This document shows positions 8,697 to 17,382 of a stretch of DNA of 39,451 nt, in pieces. The notes beneath the pieces are model-generated. The model saw nothing but the letters and a program-made list of their open reading frames with translations, did no database searches and was not told the origin of the DNA. The stretch lies in NCBI GenBank assembly GCA_040383485.1, contig JBEIDK010000018.1, forward strand, positions 1-39,451. Direction: 5' to 3'. Numbering within the stretch: position 1 is the stretch's first letter; every line of letters begins with the position of its first letter. Source of the DNA: JBEIDK01 sp040383485 (GTDB lineage: Bacteria; Bacteroidota; Bacteroidia; UBA4408). A program made the translations under genes and the position numbers.

Positions 8697-9662
8697 TTAA
8701 AAATAATTATTTGTTACAAGATAATTTTTGACATAATCTTCTACTCCTAGTCTTAAAGAATAGAAATCATTTTTATATCCAACTTCTTTCAACTTACTCA
8801 TACGAGCCTCAGTAAAGTATTGATACTTGTCACGAATATCAATTGGTGTGTCGATGAACTCAATGTTTGGCTTAATACCTAATGCTAAAAAAGTAGAATT
8901 CGCAAGTTCTAGAAAAGTTTCTGCCTTGCCGGTTCCTACATTATAAATGCCAGATTTATTTTGCTGAACAAAAAGAAAAATACAGATAGAAATTAAATCC
9001 TTAACATAAATAAAGTCGCGCATTTGCCCGCCATCATTGTACTTTGGATTGTGAGATTTAAATAATTTTATTGTACCAACATTTTTTATTTGATGATATG
9101 AGTGGAAAATAACTGAAGCCATTCTTCCTTTATGATACTCGTTAGGGCCATAAACATTAAAGAACTTTAGGCCAGCCCAAAATGGAGGCGTACTTTGTTG
9201 ATTAATAACCCATTTATCAAAGTCGTTTTTTGAATCACCGTAAGGATTCAAAGGCTTTAAATCATTGATAATATCGTGGTCATCGTTGTAACCAAATTCT
9301 CCGTTGCCATAGGTGGCAGCGCTAGAGGCGTAAATTAAAGGAATTTTATTTTCGGTGCAAATCTGCCAAATTTTTTGAGAATAATTTAGATTTAATTCAT
9401 TAAATATTTCAACATTCTGTTCAGTTGTATCAGTTCTAGCGCCTAAGTGAAATACAAATTTTATTGTAGATTTATTTTCATGAAGCCAATTAAAAAATTG
9501 ACTTCTTTCTACTTTTAGTAAGTACTTTTTTTGTTCTAAATTCTTATCTTTTTGATGCTTTGAAAAATCATCGACAAGGACTAAATTAAAAATACCTCTG
9601 TTATTTAATTCAGAGACTAAACAACTTGCAATGAATCCTGCTGCGCCTGTAACTACAATCAT
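8697..9662 (-). CDS. hldD: ADP-L-glycero-D-manno-heptose 6-epimerase HldD
   Basis: A short-chain dehydrogenase-type epimerase that makes ADP-L-glycero-D-manno-heptose, the LPS inner-core precursor. The N-terminal Rossmann loop reads GAAGFIA, so the third Gly of GxxGxxG is Ala. Next come LVLVDDFS, the conserved FxxGARTDTT segment, and the catalytic pair Y141/K145 in YGDSK. The HKGRMASVIFH and GQMRDFIYVKD segments are the HldD signatures separating it from other epimerases. 321 residues is normal. It starts 8 bases after the dprA stop, so the two are co-transcribed. Other heptose genes are not in the window. Confidence 0.88.
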   Translation of the reverse strand: MIVVTGAAGFIASCLVSELNNRGIFNLVLVDDFSKHQKDKNLEQKKYLLKVERSQFFNWLHENKSTIKFVFHLGARTDTTEQNVEIFNELNLNYSQKIWQICTENKIPLIYASSAATYGNGEFGYNDDHDIINDLKPLNPYGDSKNDFDKWVINQQSTPPFWAGLKFFNVYGPNEYHKGRMASVIFHSYHQIKNVGTIKLFKSHNPKYNDGGQMRDFIYVKDLISICIFLFVQQNKSGIYNVGTGKAETFLELANSTFLALGIKPNIEFIDTPIDIRDKYQYFTEARMSKLKEVGYKNDFYSLRLGVEDYVKNYLVTNNYF

Positions 9663-9670
9663 TATAATAT

Positions 9671-10774
9671 TTAGTTTGCTAAAGTATAAATTTTACCTGG
9701 CAATGATTTTACTAGATTTTTAAACTCTAAATTTAATAAGATACCTGAAAGTTTTCCCATTGTAAAATTTGAAGTTAAAGATAAATCATCAACAGATGAG
9801 TTACTTTTATGAGTCAAAATATCAATTATTATTTTCTCTTCATGCGTTAATTCTATAAAGAGTTCTTGCTGCTTTTTCTGTTTTGTTTTTGTTTGTTGCC
9901 AACCACAAATATATGCTATGTCTTCTGCTGACTCAATTAACGATGCTTTGTTTTGTTTTATTAATTTATTACAACCTTGAGAGTAAACATCGTCAATTCG
10001 GCCAGGTAAAGCAAACACATCTCTACTATAGTTATTAGCAATTTCAGCAGTTATTAACGCACCACCCTTGTTACTTGCTTCTATAACAATTACAGCATCA
10101 ACCATTCCTGCAACAATTCTGTTGCGACTTGGAAAGTTTTCTCTATCAGGCTTTGTGTTGCTTACATAATCAGTTAATAAGCCTCCATTTTGTAACATAA
10201 TTTTAGCTGTGTCTTTATGCTGGGTTGGATAAAGTTTATCCAATCCGTGAGCTAAAACTGCCGTAGTTTGCAAGCCATTTTTTAATGCTGCTTTATGCGC
10301 ACAAATATCAATGCCATAAGCCAGGCCACTTACAATTAAAGGATTATGAATGGCAATTTCTTCAATAATTTTTTCTGTTATTCTTTTTCCGTTTTCAGTT
10401 GCGTTCCTAGTTCCGACAATAGCTATGCACTTTTGATTTCCAAAATTACTATTGCCTTTATGATATAGTAAAACTGGACTATCTGAGCAATGTTTTAATC
10501 TATTCGGATAATTTGAATCTAAAAAAAATAGACATTCTATTTTATGTTTTTCTATAAAAAGCAACTCTTCTTCTGCCCTATTTAGAGCATTGTTAAATTC
10601 GGCAATAATAGCAGAGGCAATTGCATCTCCAATGCCTGGAATTTTGGTTAATTGTAATTTATTCTTCTTGAAAACTTCTTCACAACTTCCGCAATATGCA
10701 ATAAGTTTTTTAGCATTTACATCGCCAATCATTGGCAAACATGTTACCGCTATTTTATAAAGCAAATCATTCAT
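9671..10774 (-). CDS. dprA: DNA-processing protein DprA
   Basis: A recombination mediator that loads RecA on incoming single-stranded DNA during natural transformation; it is also kept in many bacteria not known to be competent. The protein has an N-terminal helix-hairpin-helix-like part (KIPGIGDAIASAI, about residues 43-55), then the Rossmann domain with IVGTRNAT, SGLAYGID, SRNRIVAGM and the EASNKGGALITAEIA segment. A C-terminal winged-helix (DML1-like) domain follows. 367 residues is normal. It is first in an operon with hldD and gtrA and diverges from nadB over 73 bases. Confidence 0.93.
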   Translation of the reverse strand: MNDLLYKIAVTCLPMIGDVNAKKLIAYCGSCEEVFKKNKLQLTKIPGIGDAIASAIIAEFNNALNRAEEELLFIEKHKIECLFFLDSNYPNRLKHCSDSPVLLYHKGNSNFGNQKCIAIVGTRNATENGKRITEKIIEEIAIHNPLIVSGLAYGIDICAHKAALKNGLQTTAVLAHGLDKLYPTQHKDTAKIMLQNGGLLTDYVSNTKPDRENFPSRNRIVAGMVDAVIVIEASNKGGALITAEIANNYSRDVFALPGRIDDVYSQGCNKLIKQNKASLIESAEDIAYICGWQQTKTKQKKQQELFIELTHEEKIIIDILTHKSNSSVDDLSLTSNFTMGKLSGILLNLEFKNLVKSLPGKIYTLAN

Positions 10775-10847
10775 TTTACAAATAAAATAAATAATTGATT
10801 GAATGTATTTATAAACAAAAACAACTTATTATTGTATAAACAAAAAT

Positions 10848-12410
10848 ATGCAGCATAAAGTTGATTTTTTAGTAATTGGAAGTGGCATTGCTGGGCTTAG
10901 TTATGCGCTAAAAGTAGCATCTTATGGAAATGTCTATATTATTACTAAAGCAAATGATGATGAAACCAATACGAAATATGCACAAGGCGGAATAGCCGCC
11001 GTGATGTATAAAAATGACTCATTCGAAAAGCATATTGCAGATACCTTAATTGCAGGCGACGGAGCTTGTAATGAAGAAGTAGTAAGAATGGTCATTACAG
11101 AGTCTACCGAAAGGGTAAAAGAACTTATTGAATGGGGTACCGCATTTGATAAAAGAGAAGATGGAGGATATGACCTTGTGAAAGAAGGTGGACACTCAGA
11201 GCACAGAATCTTGCATCATAAAGATAATACTGGCTTTGAGATTGAACGTGCACTGTTAAGTCAAATACATAACCATCCAAATATTAAAATATTCGACCAT
11301 TATTTTGTTGTAGATATTCTAACGCAACATCATTTAGGCGCCTATGTAAATAGTAAAACAAATGGCATAGAATGTTTTGGAATTTATGCTTTAAACTCTA
11401 AAACAAAAATTGTTGAAACCATCAGGGCAAAGGCTATTTGTATGTGCACAGGAGGTGCAGGAACTATTTATCAGGCAACTACAAATCCTAGCATTGCTAC
11501 AGGTGATGGTGTTGCAATGGTATATAGGGCAAAAGGAAAAATAGAAGGAATGGAGTTTATTCAATTTCATCCAACTGCATTATACAACCCAAATGAACAT
11601 CCTTCTTTTTTAATTTCGGAGGCTGTAAGAGGACATGGAGGCGTTTTAAAAACAGCTGATGGTGTTGAGTTTATGCACAAATATGATTCTCGAAAAAGTT
11701 TAGCTCCACGTGATATTGTTGCAAGAGCAATAGATAATGAAATGAAAATGCGTGGTGATAATTATGTTTATTTGGATTGTAGGCACCTTGAAAAAAAATC
11801 TTTTATTGAGCATTTTCCAAATATTTATAACAAATGCCATTCATTGGGAATAGATATTATGAAAGATTATATACCTGTAGTGCCTGCAGCCCACTACCAG
11901 TGCGGAGGAATAAAAGTGGATATGAATGGTAGAACTAGCATAAAGAATTTATACGCAGCCGGAGAATGTTCAAGTACGGGTTTACATGGAGCCAATAGAT
12001 TGGCGAGTAATTCATTACTTGAAGCTTTAGTATATGCTCATAGGGCTGCTATAGATAGCATAGAGAGTATCAAAAACAATAGTTTTTGTGAAGGACTTCC
12101 TGAATGGAATGCAGAGGGTACAACAAGCCCCGAAGAAATGGTATTAATCACTCAAAGTTTGCAGGAGTTGAGAGGAATTATGACAAATTATGTTGGTATT
12201 GTGCGCTCTGATTTAAGGTTGAAGCGAGCATTTGATAGATTGAAAATACTGCATACCGAAACTGAGGATCTATATGAAAGGAGTACAGTATCTTCTGATT
12301 TGTGCGAACTAAGAAACATGATAAAAGTTGGCTATATAGTTATTAAACAAGCCATGCAGCGTAAGGAAAGTATTGGCTTGCATTATAATATTGATTATGT
12401 GAAAAAATAA
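10848..12410 (+). CDS. nadB: L-aspartate oxidase NadB
   Basis: A flavoprotein oxidising L-aspartate to iminoaspartate, first step of de novo NAD synthesis. It shows the N-terminal FAD motif GSGIAGLSYAL, the NTKYAQGGIAAV and EGGHSEHRILHH segments of NadB, the IQFHPTALYNP motif, and AAHYQCGGIKVD with SSTGLHGANRLASNS near residues 345-390. The C-terminal helical domain is complete; 520 residues is normal. The substrate partner nadA is not adjacent. The gene ends at an imperfect hairpin shared with the convergent YceI-family gene. Confidence 0.95.
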   Translation: MQHKVDFLVIGSGIAGLSYALKVASYGNVYIITKANDDETNTKYAQGGIAAVMYKNDSFEKHIADTLIAGDGACNEEVVRMVITESTERVKELIEWGTAFDKREDGGYDLVKEGGHSEHRILHHKDNTGFEIERALLSQIHNHPNIKIFDHYFVVDILTQHHLGAYVNSKTNGIECFGIYALNSKTKIVETIRAKAICMCTGGAGTIYQATTNPSIATGDGVAMVYRAKGKIEGMEFIQFHPTALYNPNEHPSFLISEAVRGHGGVLKTADGVEFMHKYDSRKSLAPRDIVARAIDNEMKMRGDNYVYLDCRHLEKKSFIEHFPNIYNKCHSLGIDIMKDYIPVVPAAHYQCGGIKVDMNGRTSIKNLYAAGECSSTGLHGANRLASNSLLEALVYAHRAAIDSIESIKNNSFCEGLPEWNAEGTTSPEEMVLITQSLQELRGIMTNYVGIVRSDLRLKRAFDRLKILHTETEDLYERSTVSSDLCELRNMIKVGYIVIKQAMQRKESIGLHYNIDYVKK

Positions 12411-12438
12411 AAAGCCCCGAAATACTTCGAGGCCTTTT
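12410..12438. terminator. Bidirectional hairpin terminator between nadB and the YceI gene
   Basis: The arms AAAAGCCCCGAA and TTCGAGGCCTTTT pair around an ATAC loop, with one C/A mismatch and one bulged C. The A run on one side and T run on the other let it work in both directions. It starts on the last base of the nadB stop and ends 18 bases before the YceI stop at 12457. Confidence 0.75.
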
Positions 12439-12456
12439 AAAAATTAAATTTGACAA

Positions 12457-13038
12457 TTAGTTTTTCTTTAATTCTAAGTTAACTGCAATTTCTACTTCGT
12501 TACTAACTACTAATCCTCCTGCTTCAACAGCAGCGTTCCATTTTAAGCCATAATCGAAACGATTAATTTTCGTTTTAATCTTAAAACCTGCCTTTGTATT
12601 ACCCCAAGGATCTTTGGCTGTTCCGTTATAAACAACATCAAACTTTACTTTTTTAGTAACGTCTCTTATTGTTAATTCACCTTCAAGCACGTAATTTTTA
12701 CCATTCACTTTTTTGAAAGATGTGCTTTTAAATTTCATTGTTGGAAATTTTTCAACATTAAAAAAATCATCACTTTTCAAATGTCCGTCACGCTTTTCAT
12801 CATCAGTATTAATGCTATTCACATCCACTGTAAATTCAATTTTTGCATCCTGAAAATCATCTGTTGTTGATGTTATTTTTCCACTGTATGTTTTAAAATA
12901 ACCTTCCATTTCTGAAACAATCATGTGAGTTACTGTAAACTTAACATTTGAGTGTCCATTATCAACACTCCAATTAGTTTGAGCATTTACTGCAAGCATT
13001 GTAAACATTGCTAAAGCAGACATTAAAATTTTTTTCAT
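12457..13038 (-). CDS. YceI-family secreted lipid-binding protein
   Basis: A 193-residue protein with a cleavable signal peptide (about residues 1-19, VNA-Q) followed by a single YceI beta-barrel domain: WSVDNGHSNVKFTVTHM at the start, then DDFFNVEKFPTMKFKST and LTIRDVTKKV in the middle. The family binds isoprenoid or amphiphilic ligands in the periplasm or outside the cell; the natural ligand here is not known. It is convergent to nadB and divergent from the pirin gene, sharing a symmetric promoter region with the latter. Confidence 0.9.
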   Translation of the reverse strand: MKKILMSALAMFTMLAVNAQTNWSVDNGHSNVKFTVTHMIVSEMEGYFKTYSGKITSTTDDFQDAKIEFTVDVNSINTDDEKRDGHLKSDDFFNVEKFPTMKFKSTSFKKVNGKNYVLEGELTIRDVTKKVKFDVVYNGTAKDPWGNTKAGFKIKTKINRFDYGLKWNAAVEAGGLVVSNEVEIAVNLELKKN

Positions 13039-13061
13039 TATTATTATTATTTAAATATTTC

Positions 13062-13111
13062 GACAAATATATGTTATAACATCTAATTTTAAAAATTTAT
13101 TTATATTTGTC
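13062..13111. promoter_or_regulatory. Symmetric divergent promoter region, YceI gene / pirin gene
   Basis: A perfect 10-base inverted repeat: GACAAATATA (13062-13071) and TATATTTGTC (13102-13111), separated by 30 bases. Each outward arm contains a full TAnnTTTG -7 match (TATATTTG), placed 25 bases before the YceI start on the minus strand and 23 bases before the pirin start on the plus strand. The arms are thus either two matched promoters or halves of an operator that overlaps both. Confidence 0.6.
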
Positions 13112-13132
13112 AGTAAATAATAAATAAACTAC

Positions 13133-13849
13133 ATGTCAAATTTTGTAATACATAAATCAGAATCACGCGGAAGCGCTAATCATGGATGGCTTAATGCTAA
13201 GCATAGTTTTAGTTTTGCAAATTATCATAACCCAGAAAAAATTCATTTTGGAGCACTTCGTGTTCTAAATGATGATATTATTGGCGGGGGCGGCGGATTT
13301 GGAATGCATCCTCATGACAATATGGAAATAATAACCATACCATTAGAAGGCGAATTAGAACATAAAGACAATATGGGTAATATTGGAGTTATAAGAAAAG
13401 GCGATGTACAAGTTATGAGCGCAGGCACTGGTGTTTTGCATAGTGAATATAATAAGAGTGCAGAAAAGGAAGTAAGGCTATTTCAGATTTGGCTTTTTGC
13501 CAATGAAAAAAATGTGACACCAAGATATGACCAACAAAGTTTTAATGCATTAGAAAGAAAAAACAAATTACAACTTGTGGTTTCACCAAAAAATAATGAT
13601 GGAATTTTATGGATTCATCAAGAAGCATGGTTTCATTTAGGTGAATTTGATAAAGACTTTGAAACTAATTATAAGATAAAGCACCATGAAAATGGTGCCT
13701 ATATAATGATAATTGAAGGTTCATTTACGATTAATGGTGAAGTTTTGAATAGACGTGATGCTATTGGAATATGGGACACTGATAATTTTAATATTACATC
13801 AAATCAAGAAAAATCAGAGTTGTTGATTATTGATTTACCGATGCGTTAA
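13133..13849 (+). CDS. Pirin-family cupin protein (YhhW-like)
   Basis: A 238-residue bicupin of the pirin family. The N-terminal half has the metal-binding pattern around GGFGMHPHDNMEIITIPLEGELEHKD; HxH, a later His and a Glu are the likely ligands (about residues 57-104). The MSAGTGVLHSEYN segment is a strong family mark. YhhW-type members show quercetin dioxygenase activity in vitro; the physiological role is uncertain, and stress response or regulation has been proposed. ATG at 13133 sits about 23 bases after a promoter element. It ends next to the G+C-rich islet at 13857. Confidence 0.88.
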   Translation: MSNFVIHKSESRGSANHGWLNAKHSFSFANYHNPEKIHFGALRVLNDDIIGGGGGFGMHPHDNMEIITIPLEGELEHKDNMGNIGVIRKGDVQVMSAGTGVLHSEYNKSAEKEVRLFQIWLFANEKNVTPRYDQQSFNALERKNKLQLVVSPKNNDGILWIHQEAWFHLGEFDKDFETNYKIKHHENGAYIMIIEGSFTINGEVLNRRDAIGIWDTDNFNITSNQEKSELLIIDLPMR

Positions 13850-13856
13850 TAAAACT

Positions 13857-13995
13857 TTATCGGTTTGCAGATTGGCGATGGGCGGTACTTTCACCACAAA
13901 ACTTTCGTTGGAACACTAATTGAAAATCAGCGAAGCTAAACCCCGCATTTTGGGCAGGTGCTGTTCGCGTTTTATGCTTCTCTGTTCGTACAAGT
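13857..13995. other. G+C-rich non-coding islet downstream of beta-lactamase-like gene
   Basis: G+C is about 47% over 13861-13980 by direct count, against roughly 30% in the neighbours. It lies between the convergent ends of the pirin and beta-lactamase-like genes. I see no open frame of note. Small structures include AGC-TTC-GCT near 13930 and a repeated word CGAACAG (minus strand). The make-up suggests imported DNA, possibly the 3' recombination or end sequence of a gene cassette whose cargo is the adjacent beta-lactamase-like gene (inference). Confidence 0.45.
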
Positions 13996-14002
13996 CATAG
14001 GT

Positions 14003-15316
14003 TTATTGTCTGATGAGTTTGTAGCTGTAGAAACCTTGTTTTGTTTGAGCTTTTATAAAATACGTTCCATTCGATACGTTTGAAAGGTCTAACTGGCTTT
14101 CGGTTGTCTCTTTTATTAACTGATCTTGTAAGTCATAAACCTTTATACGCTGAATAGTTTGGTTTGGTATTTCAATATGGACAAGTCCATTAGTTGGATT
14201 TGGATAAACTGTAATCAGTTTTTCAGAAATTGTACTTTCGGAAAGTCCAACAGGGTTATTTATTAAAGTGGAAAGTAACTGAATGGAAACTTGAAAAGCT
14301 TGGGCAGGGAGTTGATTGATAAGAACACAAATAATTATTCCTGTTGCAGTGTCATATACCATAGAAGAATTATATCCGCCCCAAATAGTTCCACCGTGCT
14401 GCCATACTGTTCTGCCTAGCACATTTGTGCTGTAAAGTCCAATTCCATAATTGCCTGAACCAACAAATGTAGTTAGTTCATTAAAAGAGTTCTGATTTAA
14501 TACTTGACCATTCATAAGCGAATGATACCAATTTGCCATTTCTCCTGATGTCGAATACATAGCACCAGCTGACCATGCAACACTATTAAGTGCTTTTCTT
14601 GGTGTTGAAAAATTGTCTACTCCACCTTGCCATGGATGAGCTATAGTATATAGAACGCTGTCATAAACACCTAAAAATGTACTGTCAAGTTGCAAAGGAG
14701 AAAGAATACTATTTCTTAGAAGTTGACCAAAACTTTGCCCTGTTGCGCTTTCTGCAACTATGCCTGCTAGAATATAATTTGTATTACAGTAATTCCAACT
14801 AGTTCCAGCAGCAAACAAAGGAGTGCCAACCCAAGACATTACTTCTGTTGGCGTGAAAATGCGATTAGGGTTTGTTAAAATTGAGTCCGAATATCCAATA
14901 ACATTATTTACATCTGCCAAACCGCTTGTATGATTGAGAAGTTGACGTATAGTTATATTAGGGTTAACATTGTTGAAATTTGGCACATATTGATAAATTG
15001 AGTCGTCAAGATTAATTATATTGTTTTCTGCTAATTTTAGAAGTAGAACTCCTGTAAATAGTTTTGTATTACTGCCTATTCCAAATTCCATGTCGGAAGT
15101 GATAGTAAAACCAGTATGTGAAATTCCTGTCACACCTTTCCATGTTCCAACTCCAGGATAAATTACACATGCTGAAATGCCTTTTAAATTGTTTGCCGTC
15201 CTGATACTGTCAATTTTGTTTTGCAGTTCATTTGCTAAAACAGGTTCAAACGACTGTGCATTGACAATAAATGTAAAACTCAAAAGAGTTACTAATATGC
15301 TACATATATTTTTCAT
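14003..15316 (-). CDS. Beta-lactamase-family serine hydrolase with T9SS type A sorting domain
   Basis: A 437-residue secreted protein. The signal peptide (about 1-20, VNA-Q) is followed by a class C beta-lactamase/DD-peptidase-like domain (about 25-350) with S82-x-x-K85, Y176-x-N178 and H307-G-G, the three active-site motifs. The last ~70 residues form a Por secretion tail (VYPNPTNG, then NGTYFIK), the type A T9SS signal. It is therefore predicted to be active outside the cell as an esterase, peptidase or D-amino-acid-peptide hydrolase; drug resistance is not implied. It is flanked on both sides by G+C-richer islets and next to an IS remnant, so it may have been acquired as a unit. Confidence 0.87.
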   Translation of the reverse strand: MKNICSILVTLLSFTFIVNAQSFEPVLANELQNKIDSIRTANNLKGISACVIYPGVGTWKGVTGISHTGFTITSDMEFGIGSNTKLFTGVLLLKLAENNIINLDDSIYQYVPNFNNVNPNITIRQLLNHTSGLADVNNVIGYSDSILTNPNRIFTPTEVMSWVGTPLFAAGTSWNYCNTNYILAGIVAESATGQSFGQLLRNSILSPLQLDSTFLGVYDSVLYTIAHPWQGGVDNFSTPRKALNSVAWSAGAMYSTSGEMANWYHSLMNGQVLNQNSFNELTTFVGSGNYGIGLYSTNVLGRTVWQHGGTIWGGYNSSMVYDTATGIIICVLINQLPAQAFQVSIQLLSTLINNPVGLSESTISEKLITVYPNPTNGLVHIEIPNQTIQRIKVYDLQDQLIKETTESQLDLSNVSNGTYFIKAQTKQGFYSYKLIRQ

Positions 15317-15332
15317 TTCATTTATTTCTTTG

Positions 15333-15415
15333 TAGCGGTTAGATGTTCAATGCTCTTCAAGGTTTAATCGTGTCTATTTTTTTTGCATGACCGCTACCGT
15401 TTTGCGGGGGAGTTT
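15333..15415. repeat. Inverted repeat GTAGCGGT/ACCGCTAC upstream of beta-lactamase-like gene
   Basis: GTAGCGGT (15333-15340) and ACCGCTAC (15390-15397) are an exact 8-base inverted pair 49 bases apart, followed by a G+C-rich run to about 15412. The left arm overlaps AGCGGTTAG (15335-15343). A near match, AGCGGCTAG, opens the other islet at 19873. The site lies between the gene's ATG and the IS remnant. It could be a cassette or element boundary, or a hairpin in the gene's leader. Confidence 0.4.
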
Positions 15416-16840
15416 CATTAAGTTAATCGCTTAAGCAGCTCTTTTATAGTTAGTTAGTGTTCTGTATTTTCCTCTTCTTTACTTTATTTTCAAAACTCTT
15501 TTATATATCCTGCTAGCCCTTATTGGTTCAATGTTTTTAATAAAGATATGTTCTAGTTGTTGCATTATTTCATATGGGTGTTCGTTTACGAACAACTTAA
15601 TAATTTTGTTCTTTAAAACACCAATACTCACATTGTGATTGATTTTGTAGTTATTTTATCGAGGATGGTTTTTATTTTCATAAGTTTGAATGCATTGATT
15701 TTGAATAATACTTTGAAGATTTTTCACAAACATAGTTGCTTCAAGCTCTTGCTGAATAGAGATTAGAAGATGTCCACTAAATTGTACTAATTGTAGTGGT
15801 TTTTTTATAACCCATAAATGGTCTTAATTCCCCAACGCAATCCGTATAAATATTTAAGGTCATTTATTGTAAATTCTTTTTGATTAAACAGGTTCATAAG
15901 TAGTACTTCCGTTCCTCGTGTTAATAGTTTTACTTTAACAGCGCGCACTTTTAATTTTGTTTGAATTAATATAATAAACCCCTTGCTATGTAAAGACTTT
16001 ATTGCATAAGCAGTTGGTGTTAGTTCAATAACGACATCTTTACGTTTACTTTTCATAAATGCCTTTATTTCATTATTGTAGTCCACTTTACAGCGCATTA
16101 TAAAATGGCGTGACTTCTCTTGATTCATAATCAAACACATTAGTTAATAGCTTGGAAAACCAAGGTCGAAAAGTGTAATGCTAGCTTCAAATAAATGTTG
16201 GATATTGTTTGTGATGATAGATTGTTTTCCAGTTTTTATGTGATGTAAACTATCGTGTACAATTATTTCTTTGAGTATGTAGTTGGTTTGCATTACACGT
16301 GCCATTGGTTCAAAACCATACTGATTGCGCTGCATTCCATAGTATTGAAACACATCGGGTTTATCAACTAAAATATGGTGCTACCATCTACTGCCAATAA
16401 TCTAACACCTCTCCAACGCTTAAGCTTATTGCAGTAATGATTGTAAAAACCTTGAACCAATGAGGCATTCAGCACTTTTAAAAACAGTGGCTGTAATTTA
16501 TTGCGCTTCTGAATAAATGCACTTTTTGTTTGACAACTAGATTCTCAAATCAAATCGAAAAAATCGTTAAGTTCTATACATAAACTTCGTTTGGGCAAGT
16601 TTATAATAAAGTAAACTAACCGTTCGAGTTTTAGCTTATTCTTAAAGTCATCTGACGATTTTGTAAACAATGCACAAAGCTCAGAATTATTAATCGTATG
16701 ACGAATAATTGACTTAAGTTCTGAAATAATTTTTCGTTAACTTCAACCATTTAGTATTGTGTCTCAGTCGATACAAAAAGAGCAGATTTTTCTCGGCTTT
16801 AACTCAATGGTTTTTAATTTATTAAACCCTTAACTTAATG
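15416..16840 (-). mobile_element. Degenerate IS4-family insertion sequence
   Basis: A transposase remnant on the minus strand is bracketed by an 11-base inverted pair: CATTAAGTTAA at 15416-15426 and TTAACTTAATG at 16830-16840. Similarity seems to go on imperfectly outwards (both sides run into CTCC/TCGC-type sequence), so true tips may lie up to 20 bases further out. About 1.4 kb is a normal IS4-family size. No target duplication could be assigned. With a dead transposase it is at best mobilised in trans. Confidence 0.7.
15431..16750 (-). pseudogene. IS4-type (DDE) transposase, multiply disrupted
   Basis: Conceptual joining of frames gives a complete ~440-residue IS4-family transposase from an ATG at 16750 to a stop at 15431. 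First catalytic Asp: RLLAVDGS near 16390. Second: SITLFDLGFPSY near 16150. The third motif Y-x2-R-x3-E reads YGLRWGIK near 15825, so the catalytic Glu is Lys. The end RRGKYRTLTNYKRAA is typical. Lesions: a frameshift near 16735, a TGA at 16545-16547, a frameshift near 16380, a TAA at 16144-16146, a frameshift/stop near 15805, and TAAs at 15656-15658 and 15479-15481. This is an old, dead copy. Confidence 0.82.
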
Positions 16841-16959
16841 GCATTGCTTCCTCGCCCTATTTTTAAAACAATCCTCCTAAATAAGGTTCACTCAAAAAGT
16901 CAGAGGTTCAAAAAAAATGATTCCAAAAACAATTTAGCTACATCAACCTTATCAAGTTG

Positions 16960-17247
16960 AGTACAACAACGTATAGCTAAACTAAACGTTGTCGAAAAAC
17001 ACATTCAATATTTTCTAAAAGTTTTTGATGAAAGTGTAGATTTAATAAGAGGTTTTAGTGGTTACCAAAGCATGATATTATTACGCAAAAAACAAACATT
17101 AATACACTTTTTATATGCAGTATTTGGGAGGATGAAAGTGATTTGGAATTGAATCGTAAATCGGAATTATTCGGCAAAGTTTGGGGAATTGTAAAGCAAT
17201 ATTTTGGCTAAAGACCAGAGGCTTGGAGTTGTGATGAGGTTGGATAA
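16960..17247 (+). pseudogene. Antibiotic-biosynthesis-monooxygenase-like (ABM) domain protein, disrupted
   Basis: Two plus-strand frames join into an ABM-like ferredoxin-fold protein of about 95 residues. Frame one gives VVEKHIQYFLKVFDESVDLI and GFSGYQSMILLRKK; after the A6 run at 17087-17092 the next frame gives NINTLFICSIWEDESDLE, KSELFGKVWGIVKQYF and, past a TAA at 17209-17211, RPEAWSCDEVG to a stop at 17245-17247. The Bacteroidota family pattern (FEASK-like, SYWESE-like, FKxTWxKxK, KPEAWS) is clear. The N-terminal start is lost or unrecognisable. Two lesions in so short a gene mean it is dead. Confidence 0.7.
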
Positions 17248-17382
17248 AATATTGATTCTATCATTACAATTTAGATGCTTCTAAAAAATATATTTTAGAA
17301 ATAAAGTTTTCCATTTACTGAAAATAATATTTAGAAAGTGTGATAAAAATAGATATAATTGTTGCCAGACAATTTCTTAAGT
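17248..17382. other. Spacer before the MBOAT gene
   Basis: About 135 AT-rich bases with no gene. TATAATTG near 17354 is one base off TAnnTTTG and might be the MBOAT promoter, but evidence is thin. Confidence 0.3.

Noticed and set aside
14003..15316. Antibiotic-resistance beta-lactamase
   Set aside because: The motifs fit the broad serine hydrolase / penicillin-binding-like family with a T9SS tail; nothing points to drug hydrolysis specifically.
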